DNA of 64,000 nucleotides, taken from Thalassobius sp050633445 (GTDB lineage: Bacteria > Pseudomonadota > Alphaproteobacteria > Rhodobacterales > Rhodobacteraceae). Location of the stretch: contig JBOEGN010000008.1 of NCBI GenBank assembly GCA_050633445.1, forward strand, positions 1 through 64,000, written 5' to 3'. This document shows, one piece after another, positions 25,956 to 33,919 of this stretch; position 1 is the first letter of the stretch; every line of letters begins with the position of its first letter. The notes under the pieces are model-generated. The model was given only the letters and a program-made list of their open reading frames with translations. It was not told where the DNA came from and did not search any database. The position numbers and the translations under genes were made by a program.

Positions 25956-27476
25956 TCAAATCTGTTTGCGACCGATCAATGGGGGCTGTTTTACCCGTGC
26001 CTCGTGGGCGCGAATCCAATCCAACGTCTGTTCGTAGGGCATGGGGCGCGCGATCCCGAAGCCTTGGACATGGCCGCACCCCAACTGCGCCAGCAGCGCG
26101 TGTTCAGCTGGGGTTTCCACGCCCTCAGCCAGTGTATCCAGGCCTAGTCGTTCCGCCATAGACAGGATCGCGGTAATCATTCGCTGCTGTTCGGCATCTT
26201 TGTCGACCTTCATGACAAAGCTGCGGTCGATCTTAATCCGCTCAACCGCGAATCGGCGGATTGACGAGATCGACGCGTGTCCGGTTCCGAAGTCATCCAG
26301 GTCGATATGGCAGCCCAGGGCCTGAAGATCGTTGATGTTTCGGGCGACCATATCGTCGGGTGTTTCCGCCACAACGGTCTCCAGCACTTCAATCGTTAGC
26401 CGGTTGGGGGTCAGTTCCAATCGATCCAGTTCCCAGCTTACTTTGTCGGTCAGTTTTGGGTTGCGCAGCTCTTGTTCGGCGAAGTTTACACCGACTGTTG
26501 GCACGTCGACACCGGCGCGGTCCCAATCCGTAAGCGCGGCCAAAGACCGGCACAGCATGACCTCGCCCAGACGCTCCATCATCCCGGCACTTTCCAGCGC
26601 GGGCAAGAAATCTCCAGGCGGGATGATTCCCTGCTCGGGATGAACCCATCGTGCCAGCGCTTCGAACCCCGTGATATGCCCGGTATCGGTTGAAACTTGG
26701 GGCTGGAACCAGGGTTGTATCTGTCCGTTTTCCAAGGCGCGGACAGCTTGATCGGTCAAGGTCGAGCGCGTCAGACGGGCGGATTTCATCCCTTCGGTCC
26801 AGGCACGGATCGCCGAGGGTGCATTCGCGCGGGCATCATCCAGAGCCGCCTGAGTATTCTGCGCCATTCTCAGCCCGTTGCGATGGGGATTCTGCTGGCT
26901 GAGACTGAACGCGATCGAACAAGAGACATAGATGCTGGTCGCTTCCAGCGAAACAGGCTCCTCTACCGCTGTTTGCAGGCGGCGAGCCATCTGAATGGTC
27001 ATTTCCAGGTCCAACAATCGAACCGGAGCCATCACCACCGGCACGACGCCATCAACGGGTTTCAACACGATGTCGCCATGGCGTAGCACGGCCCCGATCC
27101 TGTCGGAAATTCGGTCCAGTACGCGGTCGACAGCGGTGCGACCGTACCGGTCCAGCAGCTCTTCGTGGTCATCAAGGGCAACAAGGAAACAGGCAAATGC
27201 CTTGTTTTGCTGATGCGCATTGGCCAGTTGCTGTTCCAGCAGGACCTCTAGCGGTGGCAACTCGGGCGGTTTGGGCTGTGACATCTGCCCGAATCCGCCG
27301 ACAGCCGCATAAATCACAGGGAATCCCAGTGAAACGGCCAGCAGATACGCCTCCCCTCCGATCCAATAAGCGCTAAGCACGGTCGCAGGCAAAAAGGCCA
27401 GCATTTGCGGCCCCGTCAGTGCCTGACGAAGTTTTACACGCAGTTGTGCCAAGGCCTGTAGCCGAGGATGTGACAT
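25956..27476 (-). CDS. membrane EAL-domain phosphodiesterase with degenerate GGDEF domain
   Basis: Starting at the ATG preceded by AAGGAAAGG gives 506 residues. Two hydrophobic segments lie at about 24-46 and 47-64. A GGDEF-like domain (about 90-225) lacks the active GGDEF sequence, reading 'PVDGVV' in its place. The EAL domain (about 245-500) keeps Glu272 of 'FEALARW', Glu363, the pair Asp394-Asp395 in 'DDFGTGH' and Lys of 'IKIDRSF', so c-di-GMP hydrolysis is likely. It sits between yidC and ttcA in a housekeeping block, and its targets are not indicated. Confidence 0.87.
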   Translation of the reverse strand: MSHPRLQALAQLRVKLRQALTGPQMLAFLPATVLSAYWIGGEAYLLAVSLGFPVIYAAVGGFGQMSQPKPPELPPLEVLLEQQLANAHQQNKAFACFLVALDDHEELLDRYGRTAVDRVLDRISDRIGAVLRHGDIVLKPVDGVVPVVMAPVRLLDLEMTIQMARRLQTAVEEPVSLEATSIYVSCSIAFSLSQQNPHRNGLRMAQNTQAALDDARANAPSAIRAWTEGMKSARLTRSTLTDQAVRALENGQIQPWFQPQVSTDTGHITGFEALARWVHPEQGIIPPGDFLPALESAGMMERLGEVMLCRSLAALTDWDRAGVDVPTVGVNFAEQELRNPKLTDKVSWELDRLELTPNRLTIEVLETVVAETPDDMVARNINDLQALGCHIDLDDFGTGHASISSIRRFAVERIKIDRSFVMKVDKDAEQQRMITAILSMAERLGLDTLAEGVETPAEHALLAQLGCGHVQGFGIARPMPYEQTLDWIRAHEARVKQPPLIGRKQI

Positions 27477-27533
27477 GGGAACCCTTTCCTTCAAATCCGA
27501 AGGAAAGCTAGACCCCCAATGCTCAACGCTGCC

Positions 27534-28409
27534 TTAACGCAGCTTGGGCAAATCTGCGTCTATTTGTTGAAAATTGTTCTGACCTAGTTCCAGCCCGGCG
27601 AAATCGAACAGTTTCGGGTCCAGCAGATGCGAGGGTCGGGCGTTCATCAGCGCTCGGAACATAACCTGGCGGCGTCCGGGGGCGTTCTTCTCCCATCCGT
27701 CCAGAATCTGTTTGACCTGCTGGCGTTGCAAACCGTCCTGAGACCCGCACAAATCACAAGGAATGATGGGATAGTCCATCAGACGGGCGAACTTCTCGCA
27801 ATCAGCCTCGGCCACATGGGCGAGGGGGCGATACAGGAACAGATCGCCCTCTTCGTTGACCAGTTTGGGCGGCATCGTGGCCAGGCGGCCACCATGAAAC
27901 AGGTTCATGAAAAAGGTTTCCAGAATGTCATCTCGGTGATGCCCTAGCACCACGGCAGAACATCCCTCTTCGCGTGCGATTCGGTACAGATTGCCTCGGC
28001 GCAGGCGCGAACACAGGGCGCAAAACGTCCGACCCTCGGGGACCTTGTCCATCACCACAGAATAGGTGTCCTGGTATTCGATCCGGTGCGGAACCCCCAT
28101 TTTTTCAAGGAATTCAGGCAGAACGGTTGCCGGAAACCCCGGCTGGCCTTGATCCAGGTTGCAGGCCAGCAGTTCGACAGGCAGCAAGCCGCGCCACTTC
28201 AGCTCGTGCAAAACGGCCAACAGGGTATAGCTGTCCTTTCCGCCCGACAGACAGACCAACCATTTGGCGCCCGGCTCGATCATGCCGTATTGCTCGATCG
28301 CCTCGCGGGTGTAGCGAACGATCCGCTTGCGCAGCTTCTTGAAATCCGCGGATTTTGGCGCACCGTGAAACAGAGGATGGATGTCGTCGTGATCGTCCAA
28401 CATGGTCAC
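27534..28409 (-). CDS. ttcA: tRNA 2-thiocytidine biosynthesis protein TtcA
   Basis: This 291-residue protein thiolates cytidine-32 of some tRNAs. The PP-loop 'SGGKDS' is at residues 55-60. Two CxxC pairs, Cys130/Cys133 and Cys218/Cys221, bind the 4Fe-4S cluster as in TtcA. 'LGHHRDDILETFFMNLFHGG' is also typical. The start overlaps the yidD stop by four bases. Confidence 0.93.
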   Translation of the reverse strand: MTMLDDHDDIHPLFHGAPKSADFKKLRKRIVRYTREAIEQYGMIEPGAKWLVCLSGGKDSYTLLAVLHELKWRGLLPVELLACNLDQGQPGFPATVLPEFLEKMGVPHRIEYQDTYSVVMDKVPEGRTFCALCSRLRRGNLYRIAREEGCSAVVLGHHRDDILETFFMNLFHGGRLATMPPKLVNEEGDLFLYRPLAHVAEADCEKFARLMDYPIIPCDLCGSQDGLQRQQVKQILDGWEKNAPGRRQVMFRALMNARPSHLLDPKLFDFAGLELGQNNFQQIDADLPKLR

Positions 28410-28642
28410 TTCTTTTCTTTCGGCTCGGGGACAGGATCATAGCCATCACTGCCCAGCGGATGACACCGCCCGATACGGCGCAATGCCAACCAGCTGCCGC
28501 GGATCGCGCCATGTTTTTCCAACGCCTCCAGCGCATAGGCGCTGCAGGTGGGTTGATAGCGGCAATTAAACCCAACCCAGGGGCTGAAAATCAGCCGGTA
28601 AGCGCGGACGGGCAGGGCGGCGATATGGGCGAGCGGTGTCAT
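28406..28642 (-). CDS. yidD: membrane protein insertion efficiency factor YidD
   Basis: The 78-residue protein starts 'MTPLAHIAALPVRAYRLIF', four bases inside the end of rnpA. It has the YidD core 'SPWVGFNCRYQPTCSAYALEAL' split by short changes and 'GRCHPLGSDGYDPVPEP'. YidD is thought to help YidC-dependent insertion. An upstream in-frame start would read through rnpA and is not needed. Confidence 0.93.
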   Translation of the reverse strand: MTPLAHIAALPVRAYRLIFSPWVGFNCRYQPTCSAYALEALEKHGAIRGSWLALRRIGRCHPLGSDGYDPVPEPKEKK

Positions 28643-29055
28643 GTGCGATCCTGATGCAGCTTTCTGAGGGCATAGATAAGATCGCCCTGCAAATCCGCAA
28701 AGGGGCGCTGGTCGGTCATTTCCGCGCGCCCGATCAGCACATAGTCCCAACCGTCGCGGCCCTGGTTGGTCAAAATCAACCGGGCGACCTCGCGCAGACG
28801 TCGTTTGGCGCGGTTGCGGGCGACAGCATTGCCGACCTTCTTGGAACAGGTAAAGCCCACGCGAATGCCTCGCGCGGGCTCATCAGCACGCCGTTTGCGC
28901 GCCTGAACCATCATACCCTTGGTGCCCTGTCGCCGCGCCTTGGACGCACGCAGGAAATCCGAGCGGTTTCTGAGAACTTGCAGACAAACGGAAACCGCCG
29001 GGGGCATGTCCCCAGGGTTGGCAGTGCCATCCATAGGGGCCTCCGGCGGTGTCAT
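28639..29055 (-). CDS. rnpA: ribonuclease P protein component
   Basis: The 138-residue protein has the RNase P signature 'GNAVARNRAKRRLREVAR' near residue 76, preceded by 'RVGFTCSKKVGNA'. It supports the RNA subunit in maturing tRNA 5' ends. The first 20 residues are not conserved, so translation could start at a later ATG (residue 8 or 17). It lies 20 bases after rpmH, the usual order. Confidence 0.93.
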   Translation of the reverse strand: MTPPEAPMDGTANPGDMPPAVSVCLQVLRNRSDFLRASKARRQGTKGMMVQARKRRADEPARGIRVGFTCSKKVGNAVARNRAKRRLREVARLILTNQGRDGWDYVLIGRAEMTDQRPFADLQGDLIYALRKLHQDRT

Positions 29056-29075
29056 GTCCGTCAGGTCGGCTAAGC

Positions 29076-29210
29076 TTATGCGCTCAGCGACTTGCGACCG
29101 CGTGCGCGACGCGAGTTCAGGATCTTGCGGCCGGCTTTAGTTGCCATGCGTGCGCGAAAACCGTGGCGGCGCTTGCGAACCAGGTTCGAGGGTTGGTAGG
29201 TGCGTTTCAT
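29076..29210 (-). CDS. rpmH: 50S ribosomal protein L34
   Basis: ATG at 29210-29208 opens 44 codons ending at 29076. The product begins 'MKRTYQPSNLVRKRRHGF' and ends 'RRARGRKSLSA', the invariant L34 sequence and length. Lys/Arg make up over a third of the residues. It starts the minus-strand block rpmH-rnpA-yidD-ttcA. The 271 bases upstream, to the TVP38 gene, hold the divergent promoter region; I see no gene there. Confidence 0.97.
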   Translation of the reverse strand: MKRTYQPSNLVRKRRHGFRARMATKAGRKILNSRRARGRKSLSA

Positions 29211-29481
29211 CGCTCCGTCTCCAAATCATTCTGGGGGCTGGACAAGCGGATTCGCCCGGCCCGTGGTATCCGAAGCCCGTCCTATAGGGGTCGGCCCAGA
29301 GTATGTCAAATCCTCCGATGCGGTTTGCAACAAAAATATGTCCTCTCGGGCTCGCAAATGTTTCAGTCCGCCGGGAAACCCCTGAAAACGTCGGGATTTT
29401 TGTCACCGGCGATCAACCCGGCGTGATCCCCCTATCATCTGGCGCGTCCTGCCCGCATCTTGGCTGCAACCAAAACCGGGG

Positions 29482-30219
29482 ATGACCGTGGAAAACAAAC
29501 AGGAAAAACAAGGCCGAAACTGGGGGCGGATGGTGCCCCTGCTGGTGATTCTGGCCGTCGCGCTGGTGGGCGGATACCTGCTGCGCGATTATCTGAGCTT
29601 TGAGACATTGCGCGACAACCGTCAGGCGCTGCTGGAGTTCCGTGACGCGAACTATGTCGTGACCGTGCTGGCCTTCATGGCCGCCTATGTTGTGATTGTT
29701 GCGTTTTCCCTGCCCGGAGCCAGCATCGCGACCCTGACAGGCGGCTTCCTGTTCGCAACCTTTCCCGGCGTGTTCTTTAACGTCACAGCCGCCACGATCG
29801 GGGCCATCGGCATCTTTTTGGCCGCGCGCTGGGGCTTGGGCGCGCGTTTGGCCTCCAAGATGGAGGGCAGTCAGGGAGCCGTGAAAAAGATCAAGGACGG
29901 TATCGACGAGAATCAGTGGTCCATGCTGTTCCTGATCCGTCTGGTGCCCGCTGTGCCCTTTTTCGCGGCCAATCTGGTGCCCGCGCTGGTGGGCGTGCCG
30001 CTGTCGCGTTTTGCGATCTCGACCTTCCTGGGCATCATTCCTGGCGGGCTGGTGTATACCTCGGTCGGGGCCGGTCTGGGCGAGGTGTTCGAGCGTGGCG
30101 AGACCCCCAACCTGGGCATCATCTTTGAACCGCAAATCCTGCTTCCAATTCTGGGACTGTGCGCGCTGGCGGCGCTGCCCATCGTGATCAAGGCCGTCCG
30201 TGGCCGGAAAGGTGCATAA
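29482..30219 (+). CDS. TVP38/TMEM64-family (DedA-like) membrane protein
   Basis: This 245-residue protein has about five to six hydrophobic segments and the family core: 'FSLPGASIATLTGGFLFA' near residue 77, and 'LIRLVPAVPFFAANLVPALV' near 152, followed by the conserved glycine/proline segment 'STFLGIIPGGLVYTSVGAG'. The family includes lipid scramblases and proteins of unknown transport role. Its stop overlaps the start of the next gene (TAATG), a pair often found together. Confidence 0.85.
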   Translation: MTVENKQEKQGRNWGRMVPLLVILAVALVGGYLLRDYLSFETLRDNRQALLEFRDANYVVTVLAFMAAYVVIVAFSLPGASIATLTGGFLFATFPGVFFNVTAATIGAIGIFLAARWGLGARLASKMEGSQGAVKKIKDGIDENQWSMLFLIRLVPAVPFFAANLVPALVGVPLSRFAISTFLGIIPGGLVYTSVGAGLGEVFERGETPNLGIIFEPQILLPILGLCALAALPIVIKAVRGRKGA

Positions 30220-31634
30220 TGGCTGAGATCAAAACTGACTTGCTGGTGATCGGCGCAGGCTCGGGCGGGTTGTCCGTGGCCGCCGGGGCCGTTCAGATGG
30301 GTGCCGACGTGACCCTGTTGGAGGGGCACAAGATGGGCGGGGACTGCCTGAACTATGGCTGCGTGCCGTCCAAGGCGCTGTTGGCGGCGGGTCACGCGGC
30401 CCATGCGATGACGATGGGCGCGGCGATGGGTGTGACGCCCGTGGCGCCTCAGGTGGACTATGCCGCCGCCAAGGCTCACGTGAAATCGGTGATCGACACC
30501 ATCGCCCCCGTCGACAGCCAAGAACGGTTCGAGGGGCTAGGGGTCCGTGTTATCCGCGAGTTTGGCCGTTTCACCGGCCCGCGTACCGTTCAGGCGGGGG
30601 ATACGCAGATCACCGCGCGGCGGGTGATCATCGCCACAGGCTCGTCGCCTTTCGTGCCGCCAATCCCCGGTTTGGATCAGGTGCCCTATCAAACCAATGA
30701 AACCCTGTTTGATCTGCGCGAAAAACCCGAGCATCTGCTGATCATCGGTGGGGGCCCTATCGGGATGGAGATGGCGCAGGCGCATATCCGTCTGGGCTGC
30801 AAAGTGACCGTGATCGAGGGCATGAAGGCTTTGGGCAAGGATGATCCCGAACTGGCCGCGATCGCCTTGGACGCGCTGCGCGACGAAGGTGTCGAGATTG
30901 TCGAGGGCGCGCTGGCGCAACAGATCAGCGGCTCGGATGGCGACATCACCGTGGAAACCTCGGCCGGGACGTTCCGTGGCACGCATCTGCTGATGGCGGT
31001 CGGGCGCAAGCCGAATATCGACAAGCTGAACCTGGAAGCGGCGGGAATCGACTACGAACGCACCGGGATCACGGTCGATGACCGTCTGCGGACCTCAAAC
31101 AAGAAGGTCTATGCCATCGGGGACGTCGCTGGCGGGCTGCAATTCACCCATGTGGCGGGCTATCATGCGGGTCTGATTATCCGAGAGGTTTTGTTCGGTC
31201 TGCCTGCCAAAATGAAAACCGCGCATATCCCCTGGGCCACTTATACTGATCCCGAAATGGCTCAGGTCGGCCTGACCGAGGCGCAGGCGCGTGAACAATA
31301 CGGCGACAAGCTGGAAGTCGCTCGGTTCGAATACCACCACAATGACCGCGCTATTGCGATCCGTCAGACCAAGGGCCTGATCAAGGTAATGGTGGTCAAA
31401 GGACGGCCCGTGGGGGCCTCAATCGTTGGCCATCAGGCGGGCGAATTGATCGCCACATGGTCGCTGGCCATCGCCAATGGCATCAAAATGGCCGGGGTTT
31501 CTGCGATGATTGCGCCCTATCCAACCATCGCGGAGGTTAACAAGCGGGCTGCGGGTGCCTATTTCTCTCCTAAACTGTTTGATAACATGAAGGTCAAACG
31601 GGTGGTGCGGTTCGTACAACGCTGGCTGCCATGA
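30219..31634 (+). CDS. FAD-dependent NAD(P)-disulfide oxidoreductase (mercuric-reductase/Lpd-like)
   Basis: The 471-residue protein starts 'MAEIKTDLLVIGAGSGGLS' with an FAD Rossmann motif, then the redox pair Cys43/Cys48 in 'GGDCLNYGCVPSKAL'. A second Rossmann motif 'IIGGGPIGMEMA' lies near residue 178 and 'YAIGDVAGG' near 305. The C-terminal His-Pro-Thr/Glu catalytic motif of lipoamide dehydrogenase is replaced by 'APYPTIAEV', so it is neither Lpd nor a classical mercuric reductase. The disulfide substrate is unknown; pairing with a TVP38 protein suggests a membrane-linked redox task. Confidence 0.83.
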   Translation: MAEIKTDLLVIGAGSGGLSVAAGAVQMGADVTLLEGHKMGGDCLNYGCVPSKALLAAGHAAHAMTMGAAMGVTPVAPQVDYAAAKAHVKSVIDTIAPVDSQERFEGLGVRVIREFGRFTGPRTVQAGDTQITARRVIIATGSSPFVPPIPGLDQVPYQTNETLFDLREKPEHLLIIGGGPIGMEMAQAHIRLGCKVTVIEGMKALGKDDPELAAIALDALRDEGVEIVEGALAQQISGSDGDITVETSAGTFRGTHLLMAVGRKPNIDKLNLEAAGIDYERTGITVDDRLRTSNKKVYAIGDVAGGLQFTHVAGYHAGLIIREVLFGLPAKMKTAHIPWATYTDPEMAQVGLTEAQAREQYGDKLEVARFEYHHNDRAIAIRQTKGLIKVMVVKGRPVGASIVGHQAGELIATWSLAIANGIKMAGVSAMIAPYPTIAEVNKRAAGAYFSPKLFDNMKVKRVVRFVQRWLP

Positions 31635-31652
31635 CCCGCTGACGGAGCACAT

Positions 31653-33038
31653 ATGCTGAACACGCTTTCGGGCCGATTCCTGATCCTGACGGTCATCTTT
31701 GTGATGCTGGCCGAAGTGCTGATCTTTGTTCCTTCTATTGCGCGGTTCCGCGAGGATTATTTGCTGTCTCGCCTGGAGCGCGCGCAAATCGCGTCTTTGG
31801 CTTTGTTGGCCGATGACATGATCTCGATGGACCTAGAGGAGGAGCTGCTGCGCAATGCCGAGGTCTTCAACGTGGTGCTGCGCCGGGACGAGGCGCGCCA
31901 GTTGGTGCTGTCCTCGCCTCTGCCACGCCCAATTGATGCGACGTTTGATCTGCGCGAGGCCCCTGCGTTTGACCTGATCCGCGATGCCTCGATGCGGCTG
32001 TTCGACCCTGAACCGCGTGTGATCCGGGTTATTGGCAGCCCCGTGCGCGACGCCGGGCTGCTGATCGAGGTCACGCTGGAAACCGCCCCCCTGCGGATGG
32101 CGATGATCGACTACGGCCTGCGTATTCTGGTGCTGTCGGCGGTGATCTCGATCTTCACCGCCGTGTTGCTGTTCATGGCCGTGCGGATGTTTCTGGTACG
32201 ACCGATCAAAGGCGTGGTGCGCGACATGCAATCCTATGCCGGCAACCCCGAGGATGCGCGGCGGATCATCACGCCGAAATCGTCGCTGCGCGAGTTACGA
32301 GAGGCCGAGGACGCGCTAGCGACCTTGCAGATCGAATTGACTGGGGCGCTGAAGCAGAAAGAGCGCTTGGCGCAGCTGGGCAGCAGCGTCGCCAAAATCA
32401 GCCACGACCTGCGCAATATCCTGACCAGCGCGCAGCTGTTTACCGATCGGATCGAAATGTCCGAAGACCCCGGCGTGAAACGTCTGGCGCCCAAGCTGGT
32501 GAACTCGATCACCCGAGCGGTGCATCTGTGCGAATCCACGCTGGCCTTTGGCAAGGCGGACGAGCCCGCCCCGCAGCTGACGCGCCTGTATCTGGCCGAT
32601 ATCGTTAGTGACGTAGTCGACAGTGAGCGTCTGTCGGTCGGGGATCACGACATCTCCTTTGCCGAGGACGTGCCGAATACGCTGCAGGTCCGCGCGGATT
32701 CCGAGCAATTGTATCGCGTGATCTTTAATCTTGTGCGCAACGCGCGGCAGGCCATCACGCAGTCGGGCAAAGCGGGCGAGATTTCGATTCACGCCGAAGA
32801 GGAAGAGGGCCACTGGCAGATCCGCGTCTCGGATACTGGCCCAGGTTTGCCCCCCAAGGCCCAAGAGCATCTGTTTAAGCCTTTCCAGGGTGGTGTGTCC
32901 AAAGGTGGCACCGGATTGGGGCTGGCCATCGCCCAAGAGCTGATCCGCGGTCATGGGGGCGCGTTGATGCTGGCCCATACCGGTCCTGACGGCACGGCGT
33001 TCGACATTATCCTGCCGCGAGGCGGGGCCGAGTTGTAG
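31653..33038 (+). CDS. sensor histidine kinase
   Basis: This 461-residue protein has a membrane segment at about 7-28, a periplasmic domain of about 125 residues, a second segment at about 155-182, a HAMP-like linker, and a kinase core. The phosphoacceptor is His251 in 'KISHDLRNILTS', followed by N-box 'NLVRNARQAI', G1 'DTGPGLPP' and G2 'GGTGLGLAIAQE'. No response regulator gene is adjacent. It starts 18 bases after the oxidoreductase, so the two may share a transcript. Confidence 0.88.
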   Translation: MLNTLSGRFLILTVIFVMLAEVLIFVPSIARFREDYLLSRLERAQIASLALLADDMISMDLEEELLRNAEVFNVVLRRDEARQLVLSSPLPRPIDATFDLREAPAFDLIRDASMRLFDPEPRVIRVIGSPVRDAGLLIEVTLETAPLRMAMIDYGLRILVLSAVISIFTAVLLFMAVRMFLVRPIKGVVRDMQSYAGNPEDARRIITPKSSLRELREAEDALATLQIELTGALKQKERLAQLGSSVAKISHDLRNILTSAQLFTDRIEMSEDPGVKRLAPKLVNSITRAVHLCESTLAFGKADEPAPQLTRLYLADIVSDVVDSERLSVGDHDISFAEDVPNTLQVRADSEQLYRVIFNLVRNARQAITQSGKAGEISIHAEEEEGHWQIRVSDTGPGLPPKAQEHLFKPFQGGVSKGGTGLGLAIAQELIRGHGGALMLAHTGPDGTAFDIILPRGGAEL

Positions 33039-33156
33039 TCTAAGCCCTATAAATCATAGAGATTTTCAAGAAGACCGAAGACCGGGAAAAAACTTCGGGA
33101 TTTCTACCCTTTTTCCCTTGCCAATATCCCCAGCAAGGCTTAAACTCCGCCTCCAC

Positions 33157-33233
33157 GGACCGATAGCTCAGCTGGATAGAGTACCTGACTACGAATCAGG
33201 GGGTCGGGGGTTCGAATCCTCCTCGGTCCGCCA
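33157..33233 (+). tRNA. tRNA-Arg (anticodon ACG)
   Basis: The 77-base sequence folds as a full cloverleaf: acceptor GGACCGA with TCGGTCC, discriminator G and encoded CCA; D arm AGCTCAGCTGGATAGAGT; anticodon stem CCTGA/TCAGG with loop CTACGAA giving anticodon ACG; and T arm with GGTTCGAATCC. The ACG anticodon is deaminated to ICG to read CGU/CGC/CGA. It marks the border between the core genes and the accessory stretch downstream. Confidence 0.97.
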
Positions 33234-33431
33234 TTTCCCCTTCTGTGAAACGACACATTGTTCTGCCTTTTGCGACAGAACCTTTCCTTTTTCGACACAT
33301 AGCTTTGCATTTGATCGATTGAGATGATGTCGCCATGCTTTCCCTTTCAAAACTGATTTTGAGCAAAGCGCTTCTGCGCGCCTGCCTCTAAAACCTGCTC
33401 CCGGCGAGGGTTGGGGGTAGCAAGAGCCATA

Positions 33432-33491
33432 CAATTCGACAGGGTAGGTGCGGCCCGCAGGCGTAGCCGAGGACACGGCCCTGCCTAATTG
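33432..33491. repeat. imperfect inverted repeat, possible structured element
   Basis: CAATT-CGA-CAGGG (33432-33444) is opposed by CCCTG-CCT-AATTG (33479-33491), giving two five-base helices separated by a 3x3 internal loop and capped by a GC-rich 34-base arm that can itself pair. Function is unknown; it may be a palindromic intergenic repeat or a small RNA. Confidence 0.4.
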
Positions 33492-33610
33492 TGTTGCAGG
33501 CGCGTGGGGACGACGTCCCCTAGTTCTTTTTGCGTAGATCGGCGGAAACCGGACCTTAGCTGCGTCTGCGAAGGTTCCGTGCCAGACAGGCAAAAGCGGC
33601 CATTCAAACC

Positions 33611-33682
33611 GTAGCAGACCGAAGCCCACATGCTGCGCTGCGCAGCAAAGGCAGCTAAGCGCAGAAAGCGGTCTTTGCAAAG
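33611..33682 (+). repeat. diverged copy of the 77-base dispersed repeat
   Basis: The segment ends CTTTGCAAAG and has CTGCGCAGCAAAGGCAGC and AAGCGCAGA in the same order as the copies at 35902-35978 and 37011-37087. It is more diverged than those two are from each other. Confidence 0.45.
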
Positions 33683-33919
33683 TTCGGCGGACCGCCCTTT
33701 GCTGCCTTTCATCGAGGAGCTAGTTGCTGCGGTGCAGCTTTCTCTAAGCGGACCTCCGTGTCTGTTGCAAAATCCGGGCTTCATTGATGGCAGCAATGCA
33801 AACTTCGAACCTACCATCCCAGTCGTCCAATCACAGAATTGGAAAATACCTCCCCACGATCGCAAGGACATTCCGGAGCATTTGTCGACCGCCCCAACTA
33901 TTGCCCCAGCATCGGTCTA

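Larger units (their letters stand above)
33234..33919. other. 686-base gene-poor stretch after tRNA-Arg
   Basis: No convincing gene is present. Open frames here have no family resemblance and run across repeats. It contains a structured 60-base element (33432-33491), a short palindrome GGGGAC-GAC-GTCCCC near 33507 followed by a T-rich run, and a member of the 77-base repeat family near 33611-33682. It looks like degraded intergenic or island DNA. Confidence 0.6.

Noticed and set aside
24109..26037. 642-codon plus-strand open frame opposite yidC
   Set aside because: Antisense shadow of a GC-rich gene; yidC on the minus strand is unmistakable.
33157..33233. attachment-site duplication of the tRNA-Arg 3' end
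   Set aside because: I looked for the T-arm/acceptor sequence farther right in the window and did not see a second copy.
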